Assembly (NCBI GenBank): GCA_035294145.1
Contig: DATGLL010000099.1
Coordinates: 1 to 64,000 of the forward strand
Direction: 5' to 3'
From: CADDZO01 sp035294145
GTDB lineage: Bacteria; Chloroflexota; Dormibacteria; Dormibacterales; Dormibacteraceae
DNA length: 64,000 bases
Under the pieces are notes generated by a model. It worked only from the letters and a program-made list of their open reading frames with translations. It was not told the origin of the DNA and searched no databases. The first letter of the stretch is position 1, and each line of letters begins with the position of its first letter. Made by a program: the position numbers and the translations under genes. This document shows positions 37,185 through 44,954 of the stretch, in pieces.

Positions 37185-38360
37185 ATGATGCCCGGTTCCT
37201 TGCCCAGCCCCGCTGGGCACCTGCTGACGACGCACACCGGCAGCCTGCCGAGGCCGAGCCGGCTTGCCCAGCTCCTCATCGCCCGGGACCGGGGCGACGA
37301 GCGGGCGGGGTTGGAGGACGCCGTCCAGGAGGCGGTGATGGACGTCGTCCGCCGACAGGCCGAGGTCGGCCTCGACTTGGTCAGCGATGGTGAGATGGGC
37401 AAGGTCGGCTATGCCTGGTACGTGCGGGATCGCTTGACCGGCTTCGATGGGGAGGCGGACTGGCCGGGGCGTAGGCGGCCGGAGATGGACGCTCACCCCG
37501 ACTTCGCCGAGCGCTGGGAGGCGCAGCTGGATCGCGGTAGCCTCACCGCCCCGGCGTGCAACGGCGAGGTGCGCGTCAAGGACGCGGAGGCGGTGCACAG
37601 GGACATCGCCCTGCTCAAGGCGGCTGCGGCCAGAGCGGGCGTGGCGCTCGACCGACTCTTCATGACGGCGGCGTCCCCAGGGGTGATCAGCCACTTTTTC
37701 ACCAACCAGTACTACCGGAGCCGGGAGGCCTACCTGGTCGCGTTGGCCGAGGCCATGCGGCCGGAGTACGAGGCGATCGCGGCCGCCGGCATCGTCCTCC
37801 AGATCGACTGCCCCGACCTGGCCATGAGCCGCCATTCCGTTTTCGCCGACCGGACCCTGGACGACTTCCGACGAGAGGCCGAGCTCAGCGTCGAGGCCCT
37901 GAACCATGCGGTGGCCAAGATCCCTGCGGATCGCATGCGTATGCACGTGTGTTGGGGCAACTACGAGGGGCCGCACGACTACGACGTGCCGCTCCGCGAT
38001 GTGGTCGACGTGATCCTTCGGGCCAAGCCAGCCGGCATCGCCATCGAGGCGGCCAACCCCCGGCATGGCCACGAGTGGCGGGTCTGGGAGGAGGTCCGGC
38101 TCCCCGAGGGCCGCTACCTGATCCCGGGGGTGATCGACTCCACCAACAACTACGTCGAGCACCCCGAGCTGGTCGCCCAGCGGCTGCTCAACTACTGCCG
38201 GGTGGTCGGGCCAGACCGGGTGGTGGGGGGGTCGGACTGCGGCTTCGGCACCTTCGCCGGTCGCCACACCGTGGTCCCCACCGTCACGTGGGCCAAGCTC
38301 CGGTCGCTGGTCCAGGGCGCCGAGCTGGCGGCTCGGGAGCTGGCCAGGGCGGGCATCTGA
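37185..38360 (+). CDS. MetE-like (cobalamin-independent methionine synthase family) transferase
   Basis: The 391-residue protein has the single TIM barrel of the MetE C-terminal family: TTHTGSLPRPSRLAQLLIAR, GLDLVSDGEMGKVGYAWYVR, DCPDLAMSRH, the zinc ligands in MHVCWGNYEGPHDY and SDCGFGTF. It lacks the N-terminal half of true MetE. Relatives include epoxyalkane:coenzyme M transferase and archaeal-type methionine synthase; the HVCWGN plus DCGFG pattern is shared by uncharacterised catabolic members. It starts at ATG 37185, 7 bases after GGAGG. In this operon it probably transfers a thiol to an activated intermediate, or cleaves a C-S/C-C bond; this is inference. Confidence 0.83.
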   Translation: MMPGSLPSPAGHLLTTHTGSLPRPSRLAQLLIARDRGDERAGLEDAVQEAVMDVVRRQAEVGLDLVSDGEMGKVGYAWYVRDRLTGFDGEADWPGRRRPEMDAHPDFAERWEAQLDRGSLTAPACNGEVRVKDAEAVHRDIALLKAAAARAGVALDRLFMTAASPGVISHFFTNQYYRSREAYLVALAEAMRPEYEAIAAAGIVLQIDCPDLAMSRHSVFADRTLDDFRREAELSVEALNHAVAKIPADRMRMHVCWGNYEGPHDYDVPLRDVVDVILRAKPAGIAIEAANPRHGHEWRVWEEVRLPEGRYLIPGVIDSTNNYVEHPELVAQRLLNYCRVVGPDRVVGGSDCGFGTFAGRHTVVPTVTWAKLRSLVQGAELAARELARAGI

Positions 38361-38830
38361 GCGCTGGCCCACGGCTCCGGAGGGGGCCTCCTCGCCCCGT
38401 CCGTGGTGGCCAGCAGGGCGCGCTCGTCTCGAGCGCCGGCTGACCTTGGCTCAGCTCGTGGAGGCCTCCGCCTCGACCTTCGAGGCGAGCATCCCCGGCT
38501 CGGCGAGATGCGGCCCTGGGCTACGACGCCGCCTGGCGCCGGCATCCCCGTGGCCGACGATCCCCCAGCCGGTCGCTCGGCCCCGAGCTCATCCTCCAGC
38601 CACCCACGTCCCCCGGGCTCAAGCCGCACCCGGGGAGGGGAGCCCGGCGCGGTCGTCGATCAGCGCCAGCGGCGGGCTTTGCCGCCTGCCCTCCTCGGTT
38701 CGAAGAGGTGGCCTAGAGCATGCATTATGATGAGAATACTGTATGATAGCCGTGCTGGTCGCCGAGCTGCCCCAATGGTTCTGGTGCGGTGCGTCGGCCT
38801 TCCACATAGAGGCGGAGGAGGCAAGCGACG
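38361..38830. other. Spacer with promoter-like patch before the amidohydrolase operon
   Basis: The first 350 bases are GC-rich with no recognisable gene. The AT-rich site at 38721-38749 stands about 82 bases before the next start codon. Confidence 0.6.
38721..38749 (+). promoter_or_regulatory. AT-rich motif site 2 (amidohydrolase-to-crotonase operon)
   Basis: The patch includes the palindrome ATACTGTAT (38736-38744) and, on the minus strand, ACAGTATTCTCATCATAA, which aligns with the other five sites. TATGAT (38742-38747) is a possible -10 box for the plus-strand operon. Confidence 0.5.
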
Positions 38831-39964
38831 ATGGCAGAGCATGAGTATCCGGGCCGCGCAGCTCCCCAGCCGATCGCCGACTGCGACGTCCACGAGGGCA
38901 TGCGGTCGATCACCGAGCTCCTGCCCTACCTGCCGCCGCAGTGGCACATGTACTTCAACCGGGACAGCCTGTCCCGACTCCCCGCCAAGCACCCCTACCT
39001 GCATCCGCAGGGCGGGACCCGGCTCGACCTCATCCATCCCGACAACAGCAGTGACGACATGTTCCCCGATCGAGTGCGTGAGCAGCTCCTCGACCGCTAC
39101 GGGATCACCTGCGCGATGCTGGTCGGGACCTACGTTCACCAGTTCACCGCCATGCCCCAGGGCAAGTTTGCCGCCGCCCTGGCCACGGCTTACAACGATT
39201 GGCTGATCGACCGCTGGCTGTCCTTCGATCCACGCTTCAAGGGGTCGGTGGCGGTGGCCGCCCAGGAGCCCCAGCTGGCGGCGCAGGAGATCGACCGGGT
39301 CGGCGGCCATCCGAGCATGGTCCAGGTCAACCTGCCGATGCCCTCGCCACAGCTGCCCTGGGGCCATGAGCGGTACTACCCGATCTGGGAGGCGGCGGTC
39401 CGCAACAACCTCAGGGTGGCGATGCACGTATCGCCCCCTGCTGGGCTCCTGGGGGCCCCCAGCGTGCATGGCTGGGCGACCTCCTACATGGAGCTCCGCT
39501 GCCAGTACGTGCTGCAGTTCCAGTCAGGGCTCCTCAGCCTGGTCTGCAACGGGGTGTTCGAGCGGTTCCCGGAGCTGCGCATCGTCCTCTTGGAAGGAGG
39601 TTTTTCCTGGGTCCCCGGCCTCATGTGGCGGCTCGACCAATCGTGGGGGGCCCTGCGCCGCGAGGTCCCCTGGCTCAAGCGCCCGCCGAGCGAGTACGTG
39701 CGCGAGCACGTGCGCTTCGGGACCCAGCCCATGGAGGAGCCGCCCGACCCCAAGCACCTCCTGCAGCTGGTCGACATGATGGGGAGCGACCGGATGCTGA
39801 TGTTCGCCACCGACTACCCTCATTGGGACTTCGACGATCCGGGCCCGGCCATACCCAAGAGGCTCCCTGCCGACCTTCGGCGCAAGATCCTGTGGGACAA
39901 CGCGCGCGACTTCTACGGCTTCCCCGAGCCTGCCCAGACGTCACCGTCGGCGGTGGCGGTGTGA
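38831..39964 (+). CDS. Amidohydrolase-2 family protein (ACMSD-like)
   Basis: The 377-residue TIM-barrel protein has the metal ligands of the amidohydrolase-2 group: DCDVHEG near the N-terminus (DxH), MHVSPP in the middle and FATDYPHWDFDDP near the end. Relatives catalyse decarboxylation or hydrolysis of aromatic or 2-oxo acid intermediates (e.g. ACMS or gamma-resorcylate decarboxylases). It heads a seven-gene operon with a Rieske protein, an SDR, an FMN oxidase, DhaK/DhaL and a crotonase. A relative starts at 63871 (DTDVHE...LLPYLAP). Confidence 0.85.
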   Translation: MAEHEYPGRAAPQPIADCDVHEGMRSITELLPYLPPQWHMYFNRDSLSRLPAKHPYLHPQGGTRLDLIHPDNSSDDMFPDRVREQLLDRYGITCAMLVGTYVHQFTAMPQGKFAAALATAYNDWLIDRWLSFDPRFKGSVAVAAQEPQLAAQEIDRVGGHPSMVQVNLPMPSPQLPWGHERYYPIWEAAVRNNLRVAMHVSPPAGLLGAPSVHGWATSYMELRCQYVLQFQSGLLSLVCNGVFERFPELRIVLLEGGFSWVPGLMWRLDQSWGALRREVPWLKRPPSEYVREHVRFGTQPMEEPPDPKHLLQLVDMMGSDRMLMFATDYPHWDFDDPGPAIPKRLPADLRRKILWDNARDFYGFPEPAQTSPSAVAV

Positions 39965-39966
39965 GC

Positions 39967-40332
39967 ATGCCGACCAGGTACTTCCTCTGCCATCGCGAGG
40001 ACCTCGAGGTGGGCGCGATGCGCGCCTTCCGGGTGGGGGGGGTGCAGATCGTGCTCTGCCGAACGCGCGATGCCTTCCACGCGCTGCGCGACCTCTGCCC
40101 TCATCACGGCGCTCACCTCTCCCAGGGCCGGCTCACCGGCACCAACCTGCCCTCGGCGGTGGGCGAGCTCGTCTACGGGCGGGATGGCGAGGTCCTCCGC
40201 TGCCCTCGCCACGGCTGGGAGATCGACGTGCTCAGCGGTCGTTCCCTGCACGATCCCGAGCGCAAGCGGGTGAAGGTCTACCGCGTGGTCGAGCAGGGGG
40301 ACGACGTCCTGGTCGAGATGGACGCCCGCTAG
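39967..40332 (+). CDS. Rieske [2Fe-2S] protein
   Basis: The 121-residue protein carries CPHHG and CPRHGWEIDVLSGRS, the two Rieske ligand pairs (CxH and CxxH), and the DLCPHHGAHLSQGRL context of ferredoxin-type Rieske proteins. It has no catalytic domain, so it acts as an electron carrier or as the Rieske subunit of a missing oxygenase. GTG 39961, overlapping the upstream stop (GTGA), is an alternative start. No oxygenase alpha subunit is seen in this operon. Confidence 0.87.
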   Translation: MPTRYFLCHREDLEVGAMRAFRVGGVQIVLCRTRDAFHALRDLCPHHGAHLSQGRLTGTNLPSAVGELVYGRDGEVLRCPRHGWEIDVLSGRSLHDPERKRVKVYRVVEQGDDVLVEMDAR

Positions 40333-40368
40333 GCGTCACCGGTGGCCCAGGGGAGGAGCTGGAGGGAG

Positions 40369-41187
40369 ATGGGCACGAACAGGGTGGTGATCGTCACCGG
40401 TGCTGGCGGTCGCCTGGGGCGGGCGATGGTGGCCGGCCTTGCCGAGGCCGGCGCCCGGGTGGCGGCGCTCCATCACCGCCGCCCCCCGGACCTGGAGGAC
40501 CTGCAGGCCGGGTCCGGAGGTGGGATCGTCCACCCGCTCTGGGGAGACGTCACCAACGAGGCCGACTGCTGCCGGGCGGTGGCCCAGACCCTGGAGCGCT
40601 TCGGGCGGGTTGACGTGCTCGTCAACAACGCGGCCCTGACCCACGCTGCCTTTCCCCGGCGTCATCGGACCCCCCTGCAGGAGGTGGCGCCTGACGCCTG
40701 GCGGCGGGTGATCGACACCAACGTCAACGGCACCTTCCTCATGACCCGGGCGGCCCTGCCGCAGATGCTGCGCCAGCGGTGGGGGCGGATCATCAACGTC
40801 ACCACCAGCAAGGCCACGATGCTCCGCGCGACCGCCCTCCCCTACGGCCCCTCCAAGGCCGCGATCGAGGCCATGACCCTGAGCTGGGCGCGGCTGCTGG
40901 CGGGAACGGGGGTCACGGTCAACGCGCTCCTGCCCGGGGGCCCTACCGGCGCCCCTGCCCCATGGGAGCGGGGGCCGGGCCCCAGATGGCCGGCCGAGAT
41001 CATGATCCCCCCCATCCGCTGGCTCGTGTCGCCCGCCTCGGATGGGGTCACCGGCCGCCGGTTCCTGGCCCGGCTCTGGGACCCGACGCTGCCCGAGGGG
41101 GCCGCGGCGGCGGTGGCGGGGTTCCCTGCCGCTTGGCCGGAGGAGCCACACGATGCCGCCTTGGCCCCCCAGGCCGATCGGAGCTGA
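40369..41187 (+). CDS. Short-chain dehydrogenase/reductase
   Basis: The 272-residue SDR has the cofactor motif TGAGGRLG, NNAAL, the Ser of NVTTSKA and the catalytic YGPSK. ATG 40369 is chosen because GGAGG-type sites (GGAGGAGCTGGAGG) lie before it. It likely oxidises or reduces an alcohol/ketone of the pathway with NAD(P). The C-terminus is longer than usual and Pro/Ala-rich. Confidence 0.87.
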   Translation: MGTNRVVIVTGAGGRLGRAMVAGLAEAGARVAALHHRRPPDLEDLQAGSGGGIVHPLWGDVTNEADCCRAVAQTLERFGRVDVLVNNAALTHAAFPRRHRTPLQEVAPDAWRRVIDTNVNGTFLMTRAALPQMLRQRWGRIINVTTSKATMLRATALPYGPSKAAIEAMTLSWARLLAGTGVTVNALLPGGPTGAPAPWERGPGPRWPAEIMIPPIRWLVSPASDGVTGRRFLARLWDPTLPEGAAAAVAGFPAAWPEEPHDAALAPQADRS

Positions 41188-41196
41188 GAGGGTGGG

Positions 41197-42468
41197 ATGC
41201 GTGGCGACCAGCTGCTGACCGTCGCCGACTACGAGGCACGGAGCCGGGAGGTGCTCCCTCGAGAGCTCTTCGACGTCCTCTTCGGGAGCGAGGGCGCTCC
41301 TGGCTTCGAGGCCAACACCAACAACATCGCCGCCTTCCGCTCCATCCGGCTGCGGCCCCGGGTGATGGTCGGGGTCGGCGCCCGCAAGCTGTCGACCACG
41401 GTCCTTCGGGTCCCGGTTGAGCTTCCCGTGCTCCTCGCCCCCGCCGGCTACCATCAGCGCGCCCACCCCGAAGGCGAGCTGGCCACCGCTCGGGCGGCCC
41501 GTGCCGCTGGCACCATCCTCACCGTCGCCACCGCCTCGACCTACAGCATCGAGGAGGTGGCGGCGGTGACGGACGGGCCACTTTGGTTCCAGCTCTACGT
41601 CTTCAAGGACCGGGCGCTCGACGAGCGGCTGATCGCCCGGGCCGAGGAGGCGGGCTATCGGGCCTTGGTCGTCACCGTCGATCACCTGGGCCGAAGTCGA
41701 GAGCGTGAGCTCCGGTACGACTTCGGCCGCCACAGCGAGCACCGGCTGGTCCGCACCATCGATCCCCGTCGGGTGCTCCGCAACCTGGCCGGGATGGGCC
41801 TGACCTCGATCCCGAGCGGGGACGCCTATCGGGCCAACTTCGACCAGGACTTTTGCTGGTCGGACCTCGCCTGGCTGCGTTCCAGGACCTCGTTGCCCTT
41901 GGTGATCAAGGGCATCCAGACCGCCGAGGATGCCCGCCTCTGCCTGGAGCACGGCGTCGACGGCATCGTCGTCTCCAATCACGGGGGGCATGCCTCGCCC
42001 GACGCGCGCGGCACCCTGGAGACGCTGCCAGAGGTCGTGGACACGGTCGGCAAGGGGATGGAGGTGTACCTCGACGGTGGCGTGCGCCGGGGCGCCGACG
42101 TGCTCAAGGCCCTCGCCTTGGGCGCTCGGGCGGTGCTGATCGGCCGTCCCATCTTCTGGGGGCTTGCCATCGACGGGGAGTCGGGGGTGCGCCACATCCT
42201 CCAGATCCTGCGCGACGAGCTGGACTCGACCATGACCCTGTGTGGCGTCACCGACGTCGAGCAGGTCGACGCGGCGCTGGTCGCCCCCGCCTGCCCGTGC
42301 CATGGCGGGGGGCTGGTCGTCTCGCTGGAGCGCCTGGCCGCGCTCGCCCGCTCGGGCGCCCTCTCGGCCGAGGAGTTCGCGGCCGCCAAGGCCAGCCTGC
42401 TGCGAACCCCGTGGCGGGGTGCCGAGCACCGCGACGCGTCCGCGAGGGAGGCAGGCGAAGACGGATAA
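41197..42468 (+). CDS. FMN-dependent 2-hydroxyacid oxidase-like protein with SHOCT-like tail
   Basis: The 423-residue protein has the FMN TIM barrel of lactate/glycolate oxidases: PVLLAPAGYHQRAHPEGELA, TVATASTYSIEEV, LVIKGIQTAEDARL, VSNHGG and VYLDGGVRRGADVLKALALG. The substrate-carboxylate Arg normally found in SNHGGRQxD is His here (codon 41989-41991, SNHGGHASPD), so the true substrate may not be a simple 2-hydroxyacid. The last about 60 residues follow a CPCHGGG linker and resemble a SHOCT segment (LERLAALARSGALSAEEFAA, AKASLL). It lies 9 bases after the SDR gene. Confidence 0.83.
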   Translation: MRGDQLLTVADYEARSREVLPRELFDVLFGSEGAPGFEANTNNIAAFRSIRLRPRVMVGVGARKLSTTVLRVPVELPVLLAPAGYHQRAHPEGELATARAARAAGTILTVATASTYSIEEVAAVTDGPLWFQLYVFKDRALDERLIARAEEAGYRALVVTVDHLGRSRERELRYDFGRHSEHRLVRTIDPRRVLRNLAGMGLTSIPSGDAYRANFDQDFCWSDLAWLRSRTSLPLVIKGIQTAEDARLCLEHGVDGIVVSNHGGHASPDARGTLETLPEVVDTVGKGMEVYLDGGVRRGADVLKALALGARAVLIGRPIFWGLAIDGESGVRHILQILRDELDSTMTLCGVTDVEQVDAALVAPACPCHGGGLVVSLERLAALARSGALSAEEFAAAKASLLRTPWRGAEHRDASAREAGEDG

Positions 42469-42487
42469 CCAGCGCAGGAGACAGGTG

Positions 42488-43486
42488 ATGCAGAAGCTGA
42501 TCAATCGGCCCGAGGACTTCGTCGAGGAGATGCTGGAGGGCATCCTGATGGCGCACCCGGGCAAGCTGCGTCAAGCCGGCGATTCTCGGGCCATCGTCCG
42601 GGCCGAGGCCCCGGTGAGCGGCAAGGTGGGGATCGTCACCGGGGGCGGCTCCGGGCACCTGCCGGTCTTCATGGGCTACGTGGGCCCCGGCCTCGCCGAT
42701 GGGGCCGCGGTCGGCAACGTCTTCGCCTCCCCGAGCGCTGAGCAGATGCTGGCCGTGATGCGCGCGGTCGACGCCGGTCGGGGCGTGCTCCAGGTCTACG
42801 GCAACTACAGCGGCGACGTGATGAACTTCGACCTCGCCGCCGAGCTGGCCGAGGCGGAGGGGATCGCTGTGGCGACCGTGCTCGGCACCGACGATGTCGC
42901 CTCTGCCCCCGGGGACAAGGCGGGCCGCCGGCGCGGCATCGCCGGCATCTTCTTCCTCTACAAGGTGGCCGGCGCGTGCGCCGAGGCCGGTGGCGACCTC
43001 GAGCAGGTCCGGCTGGTGGCCCAGCGAGCGGCAGCCAACGTCCGCAGCATGGGGGTGGCCCTGGCCCCCTGCACGGTGCCCTCGGCCGGCCGGCCGACCT
43101 TCGAGCTGCCTGCCGGGGAGATGGAGATCGGCATGGGCATCCACGGCGAGCCCGGGGTCCGGCGAGGCCCACTGGAGGCGGCGGACGCCGTGGCCGACCA
43201 CCTCCTGGATGCGATCCTGGCGGATCTCCCTCACAAGCGTGGGGACCGCGTCGACGTCCTGGTCAACGGCCTCGGGGCGACCCCGGTGGAGGAGCTCTAC
43301 ATCCTCTACCGGCGAGCGGCGATGCGGCTGAAGGACGCGGGGCTCATCGCTCGCCGGGCGTGGGTGGGCGAGTACGCCACCTCCCTGGAGATGGCCGGGG
43401 CCTCGATCTCCCTCCTCCGTCTCGACGACGAGCTGGCCCAGCTCATGGACGCCCCCGCCAGCTCCCCCTTGCTGGCCCGCCTGTGA
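42488..43486 (+). CDS. dhaK: Dihydroxyacetone kinase subunit DhaK-like
   Basis: The 332-residue protein shows the DhaK pattern: GGGSGHLPVFMGYVGPGLAD, GNVFASPSAEQ, NYSGDVMNFDLA, and the hemiaminal His in MEIGMGIHGEPG. It binds a keto-sugar covalently. Together with DhaL it would phosphorylate dihydroxyacetone or a related C3-C4 ketose (for example an erythrulose). No DhaM or PTS gene is nearby, so ATP may be the donor. It overlaps dhaL by GTGA. Confidence 0.92.
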   Translation: MQKLINRPEDFVEEMLEGILMAHPGKLRQAGDSRAIVRAEAPVSGKVGIVTGGGSGHLPVFMGYVGPGLADGAAVGNVFASPSAEQMLAVMRAVDAGRGVLQVYGNYSGDVMNFDLAAELAEAEGIAVATVLGTDDVASAPGDKAGRRRGIAGIFFLYKVAGACAEAGGDLEQVRLVAQRAAANVRSMGVALAPCTVPSAGRPTFELPAGEMEIGMGIHGEPGVRRGPLEAADAVADHLLDAILADLPHKRGDRVDVLVNGLGATPVEELYILYRRAAMRLKDAGLIARRAWVGEYATSLEMAGASISLLRLDDELAQLMDAPASSPLLARL

Positions 43487-44100
43487 GCCTCCTGCGCGCG
43501 ATCGGGGCCGCGGCCGACGCCGTGCAGGCCAGCGCCGACCGGCTGAACCGGCTCGACGGTCAGGCCGGTGACGGGGATCTGGGGGTCACCATGACCATCG
43601 GCGCCCGGGTCGTGCGCGAGCTCCTCCCTGGCCTGGAGGGCCAGCCGCCGGCCGCGGTCCTCCGGGCCTGCGGCGCGGCGCTTGCCCGCCGCGCTCCCTC
43701 CACCAGCGGCACCCTCGTCGCGACCGCGTTGCTGCGCGCGGCCCGGGTGGTGGACGAGGAGGCCGGTGCGACTGCCCTGGCCCGTGCCCTTCGGGCGGCC
43801 CAGGAGGGGATTCAGGAGCGAGGCAAGGCCCGGCCCGGGGGCAAGACCATGCTCGACGCTCTGGCCCCGGCGGTGGTGGCGGCCGAGGCCGCCGCAGGCC
43901 GGGGGGCGGGCATCGGGGAGGCCCTGCGTGCGGCGGCGGTGGCGGCCGAGGCCGGGGCCCAGGCGACCAGGGAGATGCTCCCCGGCCACGGCCGGGCCAG
44001 CTGGCTCGCCGAGCGATCGGCCGGGCACGAGGACGCCGGGGCCCGGCTGGTGGCGATCCTGCTCCAGGCGAGCGCCGGCGCCGCTGGCGGCGACGTCTGA
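43483..44100 (+). CDS. dhaL: Dihydroxyacetone kinase subunit DhaL-like
   Basis: The 205-residue protein has the Mg/ADP site DGQAGDGDLGVTM, STSGTLV, GGKTMLDAL and the end GRASWLAERSAGHEDAGA, all diagnostic of DhaL. GTG 43483 overlaps the DhaK stop. Separate K and L genes without DhaM resemble the ATP-using split kinases of catabolic islands. The substrate is not certain. Confidence 0.92.
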   Translation: MSLLRAIGAAADAVQASADRLNRLDGQAGDGDLGVTMTIGARVVRELLPGLEGQPPAAVLRACGAALARRAPSTSGTLVATALLRAARVVDEEAGATALARALRAAQEGIQERGKARPGGKTMLDALAPAVVAAEAAAGRGAGIGEALRAAAVAAEAGAQATREMLPGHGRASWLAERSAGHEDAGARLVAILLQASAGAAGGDV

Positions 44101-44117
44101 GCTTCGGAGGTGAAACC

Positions 44118-44942
44118 TTGACCCAACAGGACGGCCAACCGGGCGAGGCGAGCGGGGCCCGGCTCCGGGTCTCGACCATGGGGGCGGTGCGGGAGCTGCG
44201 GCTGAACCGCCCGGAGAAGCGAAACGCGATCGACGACGCGCTCCGCGAGGAGCTGCTGGCGGCCGTCGAGGCCATCGCCCGGGACGATGAGGTGCGGGCA
44301 GTGATCTTGACCGGGGAGGGCTCGGCCTTCTGCGCCGGCGGTGACGTCTCGGCCATGCACGAGCGACTGGCGGCCCCGTCGGGACGGGTGGCCGGCGCCG
44401 GGTGGCGGCGGATCCGGCGGGTGAGCCGGCTGATCGCCGCCCTCCACGACCTGGACCGGGTCACCATCGCGGCGGTCAACGGGCCTGCCTTCGGCTTCGG
44501 CATGGACCTGGCCCTGTGCTGCGACTTCGTCCTCGCCTCGGATCGGGCCGCGTTCGCGATGAGCTACCTCCAGCGGGGGCTCATCCCCGACGGCGGCGGT
44601 CTCTACTTCCTCCCCCGCCGGGTTGGCCTGGCGAGGGCCAAGGAGCTCATCTTCAGCGGCCGCCGGGTCGACGCCGGCGAGGCCCTCGCCCTGGGCATCG
44701 CCGACCGGCTGGTGCCCGCGACGGAGCTCCCCGAGGCCGCCCTGGCCTGGGCCCAGGAGCTGGCCCAGCGCCCGCCCACCGCCCTTGGCCTGGCCAAGTC
44801 GATCCTTGATCGGAGCCTCGAGCTAGAGCTGCCCGAGGTGCTGGCCCTGGGCGCCGAGGCCACCGCCATCTGCTACACCACCGAGGAGCATCGAGACCTG
44901 GTGGCGGCCTTCCTCGGTTCCTCCCGCTCGCGCCGCGCCTGA
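44118..44942 (+). CDS. Enoyl-CoA hydratase/isomerase family protein 2
   Basis: The 274-residue crotonase shows LRLNRPEKRNAIDDALREEL, GEGSAFCAGGDVSAM for the oxyanion hole, and VNGPAFGFGMDLALCCDFVL. Oddly the usual G-G-G of the second hole reads FGFG. It starts at TTG 44118 after GGAGG. It is the last gene of the operon from 38831 and converges with the GMC gene 12 bases further. Confidence 0.88.
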   Translation: MTQQDGQPGEASGARLRVSTMGAVRELRLNRPEKRNAIDDALREELLAAVEAIARDDEVRAVILTGEGSAFCAGGDVSAMHERLAAPSGRVAGAGWRRIRRVSRLIAALHDLDRVTIAAVNGPAFGFGMDLALCCDFVLASDRAAFAMSYLQRGLIPDGGGLYFLPRRVGLARAKELIFSGRRVDAGEALALGIADRLVPATELPEAALAWAQELAQRPPTALGLAKSILDRSLELELPEVLALGAEATAICYTTEEHRDLVAAFLGSSRSRRA

Positions 44943-44954
44943 TGGCCGGGCCCC

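Noticed and set aside
37185..38360. Calling the MetE-like gene a true methionine synthase or an epoxyalkane:CoM transferase
   Set aside because: It lacks the N-terminal half of MetE and stands in a catabolic operon; no coenzyme M synthesis genes or other alkene-epoxide genes are adjacent, so neither specific name is supported.
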